Notes: generated by a model from the sequence alone, not told the origin. Shown: positions 10,772-20,225, counted from the first letter of the stretch. The stretch is 64,000 nucleotides of DNA from an uncultured Clostridium sp. (GCA_947178475.1 CAMWYM010000004.1:1-64000), one strand, 5' to 3'. Program-made: numbers and translations.

Positions 10772-11126
10772 GAGCCTTCTGTACTGCTTCTAATACTCTA
10801 TCCGGCTGGAATGGCTTAACAATAAAGTCTCTTGCTCCGGACTGAATACTTTCAATAACCATTGCCTGCTGTCCCATAGCAGAACACATAACAATGCTGG
10901 CATTCGGGTCAGACTCCTTAATTTTCTTAAGTGCCTGAATACCATCCATCTCTGGCATGGTAATATCCATCAGCACAAGGTCTGGCTGAGTCTCAGCATA
11001 TTTCTCAACCGCCTTTGCACCATTCTCTGCCTCTCCGGCAATGGTATAACCATTCTTAACCAGAATGTCTTTAATCATCATTCTCATAAAAGCTGCATCA
11101 TCACAAATTAAAATACTCTTTGCCAT
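10764..11126 (-). CDS. cheY: Chemotaxis response regulator CheY
   Basis: 120 aa receiver: SILICDDAAFMRMMIKDIL, DLVLMDITMPEMDG, KPF. Confidence 0.95.
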   Translation of the reverse strand: MAKSILICDDAAFMRMMIKDILVKNGYTIAGEAENGAKAVEKYAETQPDLVLMDITMPEMDGIQALKKIKESDPNASIVMCSAMGQQAMVIESIQSGARDFIVKPFQPDRVLEAVQKALG

Positions 11127-11152
11127 ATCATATTCTCCATTTCATAAAAACT

Positions 11153-12325
11153 TTATTCTTTAATGATATCAGTTACTCTGATACCAAAACTCTCTTCAAT
11201 TACAACAACCTCACCCTTGGCAACCAGCTTGCCGTTTACCAATACATCTATCGGTTCACCGGCTATGTTATCCAACTCGATAATCGTACCTGGAGCAAAC
11301 TCCAATATCTCTTTAATGGATTTGCTTGTCCGTCCAAGTTCCACAGTGACCTCCAGCGGAACATCCATAATCAAATCAATGTTTTCCTGCTGGGTAATAG
11401 GATTAACTGCCGCATTAAACGGCTGGAACTGAACCGGTTGGACATTAACATCCTGCATAGGTGGTGCATAAGCATATTGCGGCATCCCCATCATTGGCTG
11501 TCCCATCATTGGTTGTCCCTGCATCGGTTGTCCCTGCATTGGCGGTGCCTGATACATAGCAGCCTGTGGTGCCGGTTCAGGCACAGGTGGCGGTGATGTC
11601 TGTGGTGCTGGTTCCTCCTTCACTTCTTCAACAGATGAAGCCTGATTAGAGTTAAACTGATCATATAAATCCTTTGCCAAATCAATCGGATACAGCTGCA
11701 TGATATTGCTGTCTACAAGGTCTCCTATTTCCATTCGGAATAAAACCTTAACAAAAGCATTATCATGAAATATTCCCAGCTTTCCTTCGTCTATATCATC
11801 TGCCAAGTCTACCAGTTCTGCTGACGGCGGTGAAATATCAACCATCTTATTCAGCATTGTTGATAATGATGTGGCTGAGGACCCCATCATCTGGTTCATC
11901 GCTTCACAGATTGCACTCAAATGCAGGTCAGACAACTCGTCCACTAGATTTGTTCCGTCTCCACCCATCATTAAGTCTGTTATTACTTTAACATCATCTT
12001 CGCGAAGAATCAAGAGATTCTTACCATCAATTCCTTCTTTATATGAAATATTGATAAAAACACAAGGTTTTTCATAATCTGTCGTCAACTCTTCCCATGT
12101 GGAAATTGATACCGAAGGGGTGGTAATCGTAACTTTCTGGTTAACCAGCGAATAAAGCGTTGTCGCTGCTGTTCCCATACAGATATTAGAAATCTCACCA
12201 ATTGCATCTTGTTCCTGTGTCGTTAAAGTATCCACTGAGGCAGAAGCCGGGGCTCCATCGCCGCCATTGTCATCCATGTTTCCTAACAACGCATTGATTT
12301 CTTCCTGTGATAACATTCCGTCCAT
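11153..12325 (-). CDS. fliY: Flagellar switch/phosphatase FliY (CheC-like N-domain plus FliN C-domain)
   Basis: 390 aa; N-terminal FliM/Y signature MLSQEEINALL, CheC-like motif, Pro/Gln/Met linker, C-terminal FliN domain (IMDVPLEVTVELGRTSKSIKEIL). Confidence 0.95.
   Translation of the reverse strand: MDGMLSQEEINALLGNMDDNGGDGAPASASVDTLTTQEQDAIGEISNICMGTAATTLYSLVNQKVTITTPSVSISTWEELTTDYEKPCVFINISYKEGIDGKNLLILREDDVKVITDLMMGGDGTNLVDELSDLHLSAICEAMNQMMGSSATSLSTMLNKMVDISPPSAELVDLADDIDEGKLGIFHDNAFVKVLFRMEIGDLVDSNIMQLYPIDLAKDLYDQFNSNQASSVEEVKEEPAPQTSPPPVPEPAPQAAMYQAPPMQGQPMQGQPMMGQPMMGMPQYAYAPPMQDVNVQPVQFQPFNAAVNPITQQENIDLIMDVPLEVTVELGRTSKSIKEILEFAPGTIIELDNIAGEPIDVLVNGKLVAKGEVVVIEESFGIRVTDIIKE
11493..11552 (-). 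repeat. 15-bp tandem repeat encoding the GQPM(Q/M)-type FliY linker
   Basis: ATTGGCTGTCCCATC / ATTGGTTGTCCCTGC / ATCGGTTGTCCCTGC / ATTGGCGGTGCCTGA read directly; protein QGQPMQGQPMMGQPMMGMPQ. Confidence 0.85.
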
Positions 12326-12329
12326 GTCC

Positions 12330-13307
12330 CTACTCCTCTCTTATAATTTCTGTCACCTTAACGGCATAGCTCTCTGTGCCGGAACCAGGTAACGCTTTAA
12401 ATTTAACAATATTACCAACAAAGACACTCAACTCTTCATCTACATGAGAATCCAGTTTAATAATATCGCCAACTTGCAGATTAATAAAATCCATAACTGA
12501 AATACTACTCTTACCAAGCAATGCTTTAATCGGAATCTGCGCCTTATTAATAATTGTTTCAATCACTTCATCATAAGAAGCCTCATCCTTACTCTGCATA
12601 GTAGAAAACCAATACTTTGTATTCAGCTTATCCATAATGTCCTCTAATGTCATAAAAGGAAGACAAATGTTCATCAACCCCTCAACATTCCCAATTGCCA
12701 TATTAATTGTAACAATGGCAATCATTTCACTAGGGGAGATAATCTGTGCAAATTGCGGATTTGTTTCTATACGCTCCAATCTAGGGTGTATGGAAAGCAC
12801 ATTTTCCCATGGTTCTCTAAGCAAATCCACCAAGATAGTGAAAATTCTTTCCAAAACACTCAGCTCAATCTCGGAGAAATCCCTGGGCTTATCCAAAGGC
12901 TCCCCCAGACCTCCTAGCATACGGTCAATTATGGTAAATCCAAGATTGGATGCCAGTTCAATAAGTACACTTCCATTTAGCGGAGCAAAATCCACAATTC
13001 CTAATAATGCCGGATTAGACAATGCATTAGAAAACTCCGAATAGGTAACCGCTTCTGAATTCATTACATCTATTTGCACATTTTTCCGCAGATATGCTGG
13101 AAAATTATTGGCTACCAATCTGCCGAAATGTTCAAATATAATCTCCAAGGTTCTCAGATGCTCTTTAGAAAACTTGGCAGGTCTGGCAAAATCATACTCT
13201 TTAATTTTAACAGCGGGCTCATCGTTCATCTCGTCAACATCTAATTCACCTGAGCTAAGCTGTTTCAGCAACGCATCAATCTCATTTTGAGACAATACAT
13301 CTGCCAT
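12330..13307 (-). CDS. fliM: Flagellar motor switch protein FliM
   Basis: 325 aa; LSQNEIDALL, FARPAKFSKEHLRTLEIIFEHFGRL, C-terminal SpoA domain. Confidence 0.97.
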   Translation of the reverse strand: MADVLSQNEIDALLKQLSSGELDVDEMNDEPAVKIKEYDFARPAKFSKEHLRTLEIIFEHFGRLVANNFPAYLRKNVQIDVMNSEAVTYSEFSNALSNPALLGIVDFAPLNGSVLIELASNLGFTIIDRMLGGLGEPLDKPRDFSEIELSVLERIFTILVDLLREPWENVLSIHPRLERIETNPQFAQIISPSEMIAIVTINMAIGNVEGLMNICLPFMTLEDIMDKLNTKYWFSTMQSKDEASYDEVIETIINKAQIPIKALLGKSSISVMDFINLQVGDIIKLDSHVDEELSVFVGNIVKFKALPGSGTESYAVKVTEIIREE

Positions 13308-13353
13308 ATTCTCACCTCCAACAGTCTCTACAATTCTTCATAAACAGATAAAA

Positions 13354-13881
13354 CTATTGGACTGTAAATTTACTAAACGATACACTGTAGATACATTGTG
13401 TCCCATACTTTTCCTGCAGACCCTCAAGAATCTGTTTCTTAATATCATTCTGTACTTCCTGACTCTTAATCTCTTCAAAGGTATAATTCTGGATAATATT
13501 GCGAGCCACATCAAATACTGAACCGGCAGACAAAACAGCATTCAAGTCATCATAATCCTTAGAAGACCCATCTAAGCCTAGGGTTAACCCCAGCTGTACG
13601 TAATGACTTTCAGCTTCCTCCCCGTCTGCTGTCGCATCGCTGCTATCCTTCAGATTCACAACCTGAGCCTCCACATCATAGGTTTGCATATCCTTCAACG
13701 CCACCTTAGGCTGATCCTCACCCTTACTCTCCAATTCCAGATTCAAAACCGAAGCAATCTCCGTAATCAAGTTATTAGTCTTCTTGGCTGAAGGCATACA
13801 CACAAACACAAGCATTACATTTAATATTAGGTTCACCACACAAAGTGCCAAGATAATTACTGTAATCAAATTCTTTTTCAT
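13354..13881 (-). CDS. fliL: Flagellar basal body-associated protein FliL
   Basis: 175 aa; N-terminal TM, position between motB and fliM. Confidence 0.85.
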   Translation of the reverse strand: MKKNLITVIILALCVVNLILNVMLVFVCMPSAKKTNNLITEIASVLNLELESKGEDQPKVALKDMQTYDVEAQVVNLKDSSDATADGEEAESHYVQLGLTLGLDGSSKDYDDLNAVLSAGSVFDVARNIIQNYTFEEIKSQEVQNDIKKQILEGLQEKYGTQCIYSVSFSKFTVQ

Positions 13882-13890
13882 GTTCTTCTC

Positions 13891-14853
13891 CTACTCCTCC
13901 ATCTGTGTTTCTGAATTCAACGGGTTATATATCTTAATGGATACCCTTCTGTTTCTGGCACGCCCCTCTTCACTGTCATTGGAAGCCACCGGACGGCTTT
14001 CACCATATCCTGCCACCTTCATATTTCTATCTTCCAGATTGACCTGCTCCATAATATAATCATACACCTTATTGGCTCTCGCCGTTGACAGATAGCGATT
14101 GCTTTCATACAGGGAACTGTGTATCGGTACATTGTCCGTATGTCCCTCAATTTCTATGATACAATCACGGTACTTTTCCAAAATCGCTGCAATCTTCTGC
14201 ATGAAAATTCTGGCATCTCCCCGCAAATCCGCCTGTCCTGCATCAAACAAAATCGCTCCGTTTAAATCCATAGAAACATACTGTGAATTATAATCAAGTA
14301 TTATCCTGTCATCTATGCTGTAGGATTCTGTCATCTGTGCAACTTCATCATACATCTCAGCAGATTCCTTGAGTCCCTCCTCTGTCATCTGCTCCTTTAA
14401 TTCCTGTTGAGAAAAAGCGCTTGTTGGTTTCTTGGTAGATTCCATCGTCTCAGATATTTCCTGACCGGCAATTTCCATGCTGTTTTCTACACTATCCGGC
14501 TGATCCGAGGCATCATTTTGACCATCGTCTGCTCCTGTAGCAGATAAATTCTCATTATCTCCTGCCACCTCAGAGGATACTCCAATATATTCCAGTATAG
14601 ACTCAATGCCCGGAAGCTGTGTTACACCACCGGAAACAATATCACCCTCCACTAAGGATACTGCTCCTGCTTCCAAAATACTAAAGCTCATATTATTGAA
14701 AGAAGCAGCAATCCTCTGAATTTTGCCCTGATCCACAGAAGAGCTGGCAAACAGCAAAACGAAGAAACACAGCAGCAAATTCATCAAATCACTAAAGGTT
14801 GCCATCCACGCCGGAGACCCCTCCTCAGGTGGTTTTTCTTTTCTCTTTGCCAT
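13891..14853 (-). CDS. motB: Flagellar motor stator protein MotB
   Basis: 320 aa; PAWMATFSDLMNLLLCFFVLLFASSSVD (plug/TM with conserved Asp), OmpA-like domain IEGHTDNVPI. Confidence 0.96.
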   Translation of the reverse strand: MAKRKEKPPEEGSPAWMATFSDLMNLLLCFFVLLFASSSVDQGKIQRIAASFNNMSFSILEAGAVSLVEGDIVSGGVTQLPGIESILEYIGVSSEVAGDNENLSATGADDGQNDASDQPDSVENSMEIAGQEISETMESTKKPTSAFSQQELKEQMTEEGLKESAEMYDEVAQMTESYSIDDRIILDYNSQYVSMDLNGAILFDAGQADLRGDARIFMQKIAAILEKYRDCIIEIEGHTDNVPIHSSLYESNRYLSTARANKVYDYIMEQVNLEDRNMKVAGYGESRPVASNDSEEGRARNRRVSIKIYNPLNSETQMEE

Positions 14854-15665
14854 TATTCTTCACCGCCTTCAGATAAATTTTCCCTAATATTTGGTGCAAG
14901 GAAAGACTTAAGCTTTTCTTCAATAACTCTGGGATTCTCGCCGGCCTGAATAGATAACAGACCCTCTATCATAATTTCTTTTAACTGCATTTCAGCATCA
15001 TTAAAGCTTCCAAGCTTGGTGGCAACCGGTGCACTTATCCAGTTTGCCAGCACCGAACCATAATATGTAGTAATCAGCGCCACCGCCATATTCGGTCCAA
15101 TAGAATCCGGATCTGACAGGTTTTTAAGCATCAGCACCAGTCCAATCAGCGTACCAATCATACCCCATGCCGGTCCCATCGCTCCAATCATCTTCCAAAA
15201 TTCAATATTTTTCTGATGTCTTGCATCAGTGTTCACCATCTCAGCTTCCAATATCCCTCTGACCAGCTCCGGGTCAGTACCGTCTACAATCAACAGTATT
15301 CCTTTTTTCATAAAGGGTTCTTCCAGTGCATTGGCCGATTCCTCTAAGGCAAGAAGACCTTCCTTTCTTGCAACATTAGATAAATCAATAATTTGCTTAA
15401 TCGTTCCGATAGTGTCCAGACTAGGCACTTTGAAAACCAATGTTATAGACTTAAGACCGGCAATGAAATCCGGCACTGTATTACTGGCAAGCACCGCAAA
15501 TAAAGTTCCACCAAAGGTAATCAAGATCGACTGTTTGTCAACAAACCATCCTGCTGCGGTCCATCCAAAATCACCGGTAACCATGGCCATAAGCATTAAT
15601 GCAAACGCTGCTACTAATCCAATTATTGTTGCTATATCCACAACTTCCACCTCACTAATCGACAA
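14853..15665 (-). CDS. motA: Flagellar motor stator protein MotA
   Basis: 270 aa; GPAWGMIGTLIGLVLMLKNLSDPDSIGPNMAVALITTYYGSVLAN. Confidence 0.97.
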   Translation of the reverse strand: MSISEVEVVDIATIIGLVAAFALMLMAMVTGDFGWTAAGWFVDKQSILITFGGTLFAVLASNTVPDFIAGLKSITLVFKVPSLDTIGTIKQIIDLSNVARKEGLLALEESANALEEPFMKKGILLIVDGTDPELVRGILEAEMVNTDARHQKNIEFWKMIGAMGPAWGMIGTLIGLVLMLKNLSDPDSIGPNMAVALITTYYGSVLANWISAPVATKLGSFNDAEMQLKEIMIEGLLSIQAGENPRVIEEKLKSFLAPNIRENLSEGGEE

Positions 15666-15718
15666 GTAAATTAAGTGTTCTTTTCTTTTGGGAATACCCT
15701 TTCTAAAAACACTACGAT

Positions 15719-15748
15719 ATTATAACACAAAATTTTGATATATGCCAC
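15719..15748 (-). promoter_or_regulatory. Candidate sigma-A promoter upstream of motA
   Basis: Minus strand GTGGCA-N18-TATAAT with an extended -10 (TGTTATAAT). Confidence 0.4.
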
Positions 15749-15765
15749 TAAATTTTACAATATTT

Positions 15766-15948
15766 TTAGTGGTATATTGCTCTTTTGTAAGAAATCACTA
15801 AATCTGTCACTTCCTGCCGGCTTTCTTTTACGATAATTTTCTTTCCGGTAGTCAAAGTAATCACTGTATCCGGTGTCTCCTCTACAAACTCAATAATATC
15901 CGCATTAACGGTAAATTTCAAGTCGTTATACCTTGTTAACTCAATCAT
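15766..15948 (-). CDS. flbD: Flagellar protein FlbD (SwrD-like)
   Basis: MIELTRYNDLKFTVNADIIEFVEETPDTVITLTTGKKIIVKES; the ORF track extends the start to 15978 but the conserved MIELTR start is at 15948 with GGAGG upstream. Confidence 0.92.
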   Translation of the reverse strand: MIELTRYNDLKFTVNADIIEFVEETPDTVITLTTGKKIIVKESRQEVTDLVISYKRAIYH

Positions 15949-15996
15949 ACACTTCCTCCCGGCAGCCTTATCTGTCACTACAGCACATTTTCTACT

Positions 15997-16026
15997 ATTA
16001 TACTCCTCATACCCCCAGCTTGTCTA
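15997..16026 (-). promoter_or_regulatory. Candidate sigma-A promoter for the flbD-motAB-fliLM... unit
   Basis: Minus strand TAGACA-N18-TATAAT located between the flgE terminator and flbD. Confidence 0.6.
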
Positions 16027-16108
16027 CGGTATTTTTCCAAAAGAAAAAAATGCCAAAAAAGGGATTACTTTTCACCACTTGACCAGCCGGATGCTCTAGC
16101 AAAGTACA

Positions 16109-16143
16109 CACAACAACAAAAGGTGCACAGTTTCCTGTGCACC
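16109..16143 (-). terminator. Rho-independent terminator after flgE
   Basis: Minus strand GGTGCACAG-GAAA-CTGTGCACC (perfect 9-bp stem, GAAA loop) followed by TTTTGTTGTTG. Confidence 0.8.
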
Positions 16144-16164
16144 CTTCCTGTATTCACTATTCTA

Positions 16165-17556
16165 TTATCTCTTCAGATTAACCAATTCCTCAATCAGTGT
16201 ATCAGAAACCGTAATGATTCGGGAATTAGCCTGAAAACCTCTCTGTGTAACGATCATCTCTGTAAACTCTAAGGAGAGGTCAACATTCGACATTTCCAAC
16301 ACACCCTGTGTCATCGTTTCACCTACACTGTCAATAGACTGACCAACTCCATCAAACTCACCGGATGCATTAGTCTCCTTATATAAGCTGTTACCGATTG
16401 CCTCCAGACCTGCCGGATTGACAAAGTTTGCTATAGCGATCTGACCCAGCAGCTTGGTGATACCATTATCATAAACACCATAAATCATACCGGATGTTTC
16501 AATGGTCACATCGGTAAGCTTACCAACCTTACGTCCGCCGCCTTCACCCTCGGTAGAGCCCCTATGAATCTCATAGGTACATTCCTTAGTCTTAGAATAC
16601 ATTTTCAAATTAGAGAAATCAAATTCAACACCGGTTACCGGCTCACCATTGATTATACTCTGGAATACATTACCTTTATCACTAGTTCCTTTAGGTGTAA
16701 TTTGCAAGGTAGCAGATGTAGAGCCTGCAGCGCCCACATACTGAAAAGTACCTGAGTCTTTGTTAAATTTGACGGTAACCATTGGGTTTACCGTTGCGGT
16801 TCCATCCGGAGCCGTTCCTGAAAATCCATAATCATAATCACCATTAATATCGTTATTATTGGCATCCTTAATGGAGACAATATTGACATCATATTCTCCC
16901 TCATTCCCATTCTCCCTGAATGTCATTTTAACCGTATATGCGTTACCAAGGTTATCATAAATAGATACCGTTCTTGGCACACCGTCGGCGGTTCCCAAAT
17001 TTGGATCCGTTGAGGCAATACCACCGGATAAATATGCCTTTGATGTCATTTCTGGCTCTGCAGTCTGGTTCTCCTCAGCCTCCGGTCTCAACGCAGACAC
17101 GGTATCCTTCCGAATCTGAGTCGGGTCATCCGGGTCTACCTGCCAGCCCATTACCAGCTCACCGTTACCGGTAACCAGATTACCTGCATCATCTGTATTA
17201 AAGGCACCTACCTTAGTGAAGTAATTCATCCCCTCTCTGCTGACAATGAAGAATGAATTACCGTTAATCATTAAATCATATGGATTGTTTGTGGACTGTG
17301 CAGAGCCTGCCTTATGGGACACGGTTATCGTTGCTGTTGTTGTACCCAAACCAATCTGCTTAGCATTGGTACCACCGCTTCCCTCTGTATTTGCTCCGGT
17401 TGCCCGTTGTGTTGTCTGATATAACACATCCTTGAATAATACCTGACTGGATTTGAAGCCTACGGTATTTACATTTGCAATATTATTACCAATTACATCC
17501 ATTTTGGTCTGATGTGTCTTAAGTCCTGACACGCCAGAGTAAAGTGATCTCATCAT
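16165..17556 (-). CDS. flgE: Flagellar hook protein FlgE
   Basis: MMRSLYSGVSGLKTHQTKMDVIGNNIANVNTVGFKSSQ; C-terminal SNVDLSLEFTEMIVTQRGFQANSRIITVSD. ORF track start 17604 is over-extended; 17556 fits the family. Confidence 0.96.
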   Translation of the reverse strand: MMRSLYSGVSGLKTHQTKMDVIGNNIANVNTVGFKSSQVLFKDVLYQTTQRATGANTEGSGGTNAKQIGLGTTTATITVSHKAGSAQSTNNPYDLMINGNSFFIVSREGMNYFTKVGAFNTDDAGNLVTGNGELVMGWQVDPDDPTQIRKDTVSALRPEAEENQTAEPEMTSKAYLSGGIASTDPNLGTADGVPRTVSIYDNLGNAYTVKMTFRENGNEGEYDVNIVSIKDANNNDINGDYDYGFSGTAPDGTATVNPMVTVKFNKDSGTFQYVGAAGSTSATLQITPKGTSDKGNVFQSIINGEPVTGVEFDFSNLKMYSKTKECTYEIHRGSTEGEGGGRKVGKLTDVTIETSGMIYGVYDNGITKLLGQIAIANFVNPAGLEAIGNSLYKETNASGEFDGVGQSIDSVGETMTQGVLEMSNVDLSLEFTEMIVTQRGFQANSRIITVSDTLIEELVNLKR

Positions 17557-17634
17557 AATTAATGACCTCCTATAATTTCCATTGATGTTCTCCCCTTCTG
17601 TCATTCAGGGGAAACTAGCCTCCAAAAGGTCCGG

Positions 17635-18039
17635 CTATACGATTACTGCTCCATCAATATTTGTAAACACATTACTATCATTTGTATCCTGATCCATTGC
17701 GGTTACAACTGTATTATTCTTGACATTAACAATAAACGCTATATTGTCCATCATAACAAGCGATTCTTTAATGCTCTTTTCCTTCGCCTGCAATACTCCT
17801 TTGTTCAAACGATTCATCTGTTCATCATTCAAATTAATATTCCGGCTGGCAAGCCGTTCATTTGCATGCTTGGAAAAAGTAAGACCTGACAGTTCTTTTA
17901 CTCCTGTCTGTTCTAAAACCTCCCGAAATGAAAATCCCTGTTCATTCACCATTTCCTTTTGGCCGGTCTTTTTCTCGCTATTCAGATATGTATCCGCCAT
18001 CTGGTCAATGGATATAAATGAACCCTGTAAACGTTCCAT
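17635..18039 (-). CDS. Flagellar operon protein of the TIGR02530 type
   Basis: 134 aa; FSKHANERLASRNINLNDEQMNRLNKGVLQAKEKSIKESLVMMDNIAFIVNVKNNTVVTAMD, between flgD and flgE. Confidence 0.85.
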   Translation of the reverse strand: MERLQGSFISIDQMADTYLNSEKKTGQKEMVNEQGFSFREVLEQTGVKELSGLTFSKHANERLASRNINLNDEQMNRLNKGVLQAKEKSIKESLVMMDNIAFIVNVKNNTVVTAMDQDTNDSNVFTNIDGAVIV

Positions 18040-18062
18040 GTTATCGCCCCTCTTCCTTAAGG

Positions 18063-18647
18063 TTATTCTCCTTCAGCTCCGTCTGTTCCTTCGCCATTAC
18101 CGCCATTTTCACCGTTACCTTCACCCTCACCTGTACCTTCACCATTACCAGCGGCATCCTGATTAGCATTGTTAATCAAATGCTCCAGATAATCAATGCT
18201 CACTACAGAATCCAGATACTGGGATGGATAATACTCCTCACCAATGTGAAGATAGGTTGTGCCATCCTTAAGTGTCACATAATCCACAAGACCGCTCACC
18301 TGCTTAACATTACCTGCTGAATCCGGTACATTCAAAATTACATACTGCCCGGTCAGGTTCAGGCTCTGACTGTTTGTCATAGATGTACTCAGATTCTGTA
18401 ATTCCTCAACCACCGAGAACTGAGCCAGCTGAGCCATATATTCCGTGTTACTGGTGGGTTCCAATGGGTCCTGATACTGCATCTGAGTTACCAGCAGCTT
18501 CAAAAAAGCATCTTTGTCCAGCTGACTACCGTTTTTTTCGGTTTGCGGTGTTGTCGCTGTTGCTACCTTTGAAGTATCAATTCCTATTCCTGCCATTTCT
18601 CTTACCTCCTTTTTATTATACATAATTTGTATCGGATAAAAAGTCAA
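18063..18647 (-). CDS. flgD: Flagellar hook-cap assembly protein FlgD
   Basis: 194 aa; DKDAFLKLLVTQMQYQDPLEPTSNTEYMAQLAQFSVVEELQNL; Gly/Glu-rich C-terminal tail. Confidence 0.94.
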   Translation of the reverse strand: MTFYPIQIMYNKKEVREMAGIGIDTSKVATATTPQTEKNGSQLDKDAFLKLLVTQMQYQDPLEPTSNTEYMAQLAQFSVVEELQNLSTSMTNSQSLNLTGQYVILNVPDSAGNVKQVSGLVDYVTLKDGTTYLHIGEEYYPSQYLDSVVSIDYLEHLINNANQDAAGNGEGTGEGEGNGENGGNGEGTDGAEGE

Positions 18648-18659
18648 AACACTTTAGCC

Positions 18660-20225
18660 TCAGGCGCTATAGCTAACACTACTGCCCGCTGCCCGCATTT
18701 TTTCGACCTCTATCGCCTCTTCATCAACTGCATCATCCTCTAGTTCTGACAAATCTATTTTCTTTCGGTTTTTTGATGCTCTATTCTCTGCTGCGGAATC
18801 TTTTTCCGCATCGCCACGTTCAAATCCGGTAGTAGATACCATAACCTCGATAGCTTCAACCTTCAAATCCTGTTGCTGCATAGCTTCCTTCAAATTGGTA
18901 AGTCCGCCTTCAATCGCCTGCTTTGCAGCCTCATTCTCTGCAACGATTCTGGCCGTCATAACACCATCTTTCGATACCACATTAATCTGGATTCTTCCCA
19001 GATGTTCCGGATAAAGCTGCATTTCCATTGATGTCGTACTCTGGCTCATATGGACCTTTACCTGCTCCACTATCTGCTGAATCACCTCAACCTGACGTAC
19101 CGGCTGTGCCTCTGTTTCCCCAAGTGTACTTGTCTGGTCAATGGCATCTTCAATCGCTTGTAGAATAGGATTTTGAAAAAGCTCCTGCTTCTTCGTTTCT
19201 GAACGTTCCACATTGCTGTTGCTATCCATATTCCGATGCTCGGATAATCCCTCTGACTCATGCTCTTTAGAAGCTGTTTGGTTCCCCTTGCTCTCAGAAT
19301 GCCTTTCGTTTGTTACAATTACCTCCGGTTCTTCCGTTATTTCCTTGACGACCTGCTGTTCCTGAGGTTCTTCCTCCTCCACTTCCGGCACTTCTCCAAC
19401 CGGTGCATTTGACCGAACATACGGAACCTCCTCAACTACTTCGGTTATCTCCGCTGGCTCCTGTACAATCGATAGTGCTTCAACCAGCAAATCCTCCATC
19501 TGCTGTTCTGGTAGAACTTGCGGCAACTCACTGTCTATCTGCTGTAGAAGACTATCTGCCTCAGCAACAAATGACTGCAAATCCTGATTCAGAACTTCGT
19601 CTACGATTAAATCCGAGACCTCCGCAGAATTCATCTGCAGGAAAAATTTTTTCAACCCTTCCTCAGACAATAAATCTTTCGGCTCCATATCAAATTCTTT
19701 CAGCTTATCTGTCAGTTCCTGTACAGGAAACTGAAACTGCTCTGTCACCGTCTGCAGCAAACTGCCAAGAATTTCTAAGACACTCTCCATTTCTTCGTCA
19801 GACAGCTCAGGAATCTGTATGACTGCTTCTTCAACCAGCTCTGTCTCACCAAAATCAGTCATCTGCTCTGCAGTCTCCACATCAGACACATTCGCATCAT
19901 CCGGTACTGTTTCAGACATCCCGTTATCTACAGTCTGATTGTCAACAGCTTTATTGTCAACAGCTCTGTTATCAACATTCTCAGTCTGACCCTTGCCTTG
20001 TGCATTATATGCCTTAGAATCCTGATTTTGAGACTTCTGCACTTCAGCGTTCTGAGATTTTGAATCCTTCACATTAGTTCCGGCAATGGCATTGTTGTTC
20101 TGTGCCTTATCGAAATAGTCTGCAAAATTAGCTACATTATTCACATCTGGCTTAACAGCAGATATATCCATTCCCGCCCCTACCAGTAAAAGATTCGCCG
20201 CATTTACGCTTTCCTTTACCTGCAT
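18660..20225 (-). CDS. fliK: Flagellar hook-length control protein FliK
   Basis: 521 aa; low-complexity middle, C-terminal MQLYPEHLGRIQINVVSKDGVMTARIVAENEAAKQAIEGGLTNLKEAM (Flg_hook domain). Confidence 0.93.
   Translation of the reverse strand: MQVKESVNAANLLLVGAGMDISAVKPDVNNVANFADYFDKAQNNNAIAGTNVKDSKSQNAEVQKSQNQDSKAYNAQGKGQTENVDNRAVDNKAVDNQTVDNGMSETVPDDANVSDVETAEQMTDFGETELVEEAVIQIPELSDEEMESVLEILGSLLQTVTEQFQFPVQELTDKLKEFDMEPKDLLSEEGLKKFFLQMNSAEVSDLIVDEVLNQDLQSFVAEADSLLQQIDSELPQVLPEQQMEDLLVEALSIVQEPAEITEVVEEVPYVRSNAPVGEVPEVEEEEPQEQQVVKEITEEPEVIVTNERHSESKGNQTASKEHESEGLSEHRNMDSNSNVERSETKKQELFQNPILQAIEDAIDQTSTLGETEAQPVRQVEVIQQIVEQVKVHMSQSTTSMEMQLYPEHLGRIQINVVSKDGVMTARIVAENEAAKQAIEGGLTNLKEAMQQQDLKVEAIEVMVSTTGFERGDAEKDSAAENRASKNRKKIDLSELEDDAVDEEAIEVEKMRAAGSSVSYSA

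Noticed and set aside
19403-19822. 139-aa plus-strand ORF over fliK
   Set aside because: Antisense to the low-complexity part of fliK; no independent support.
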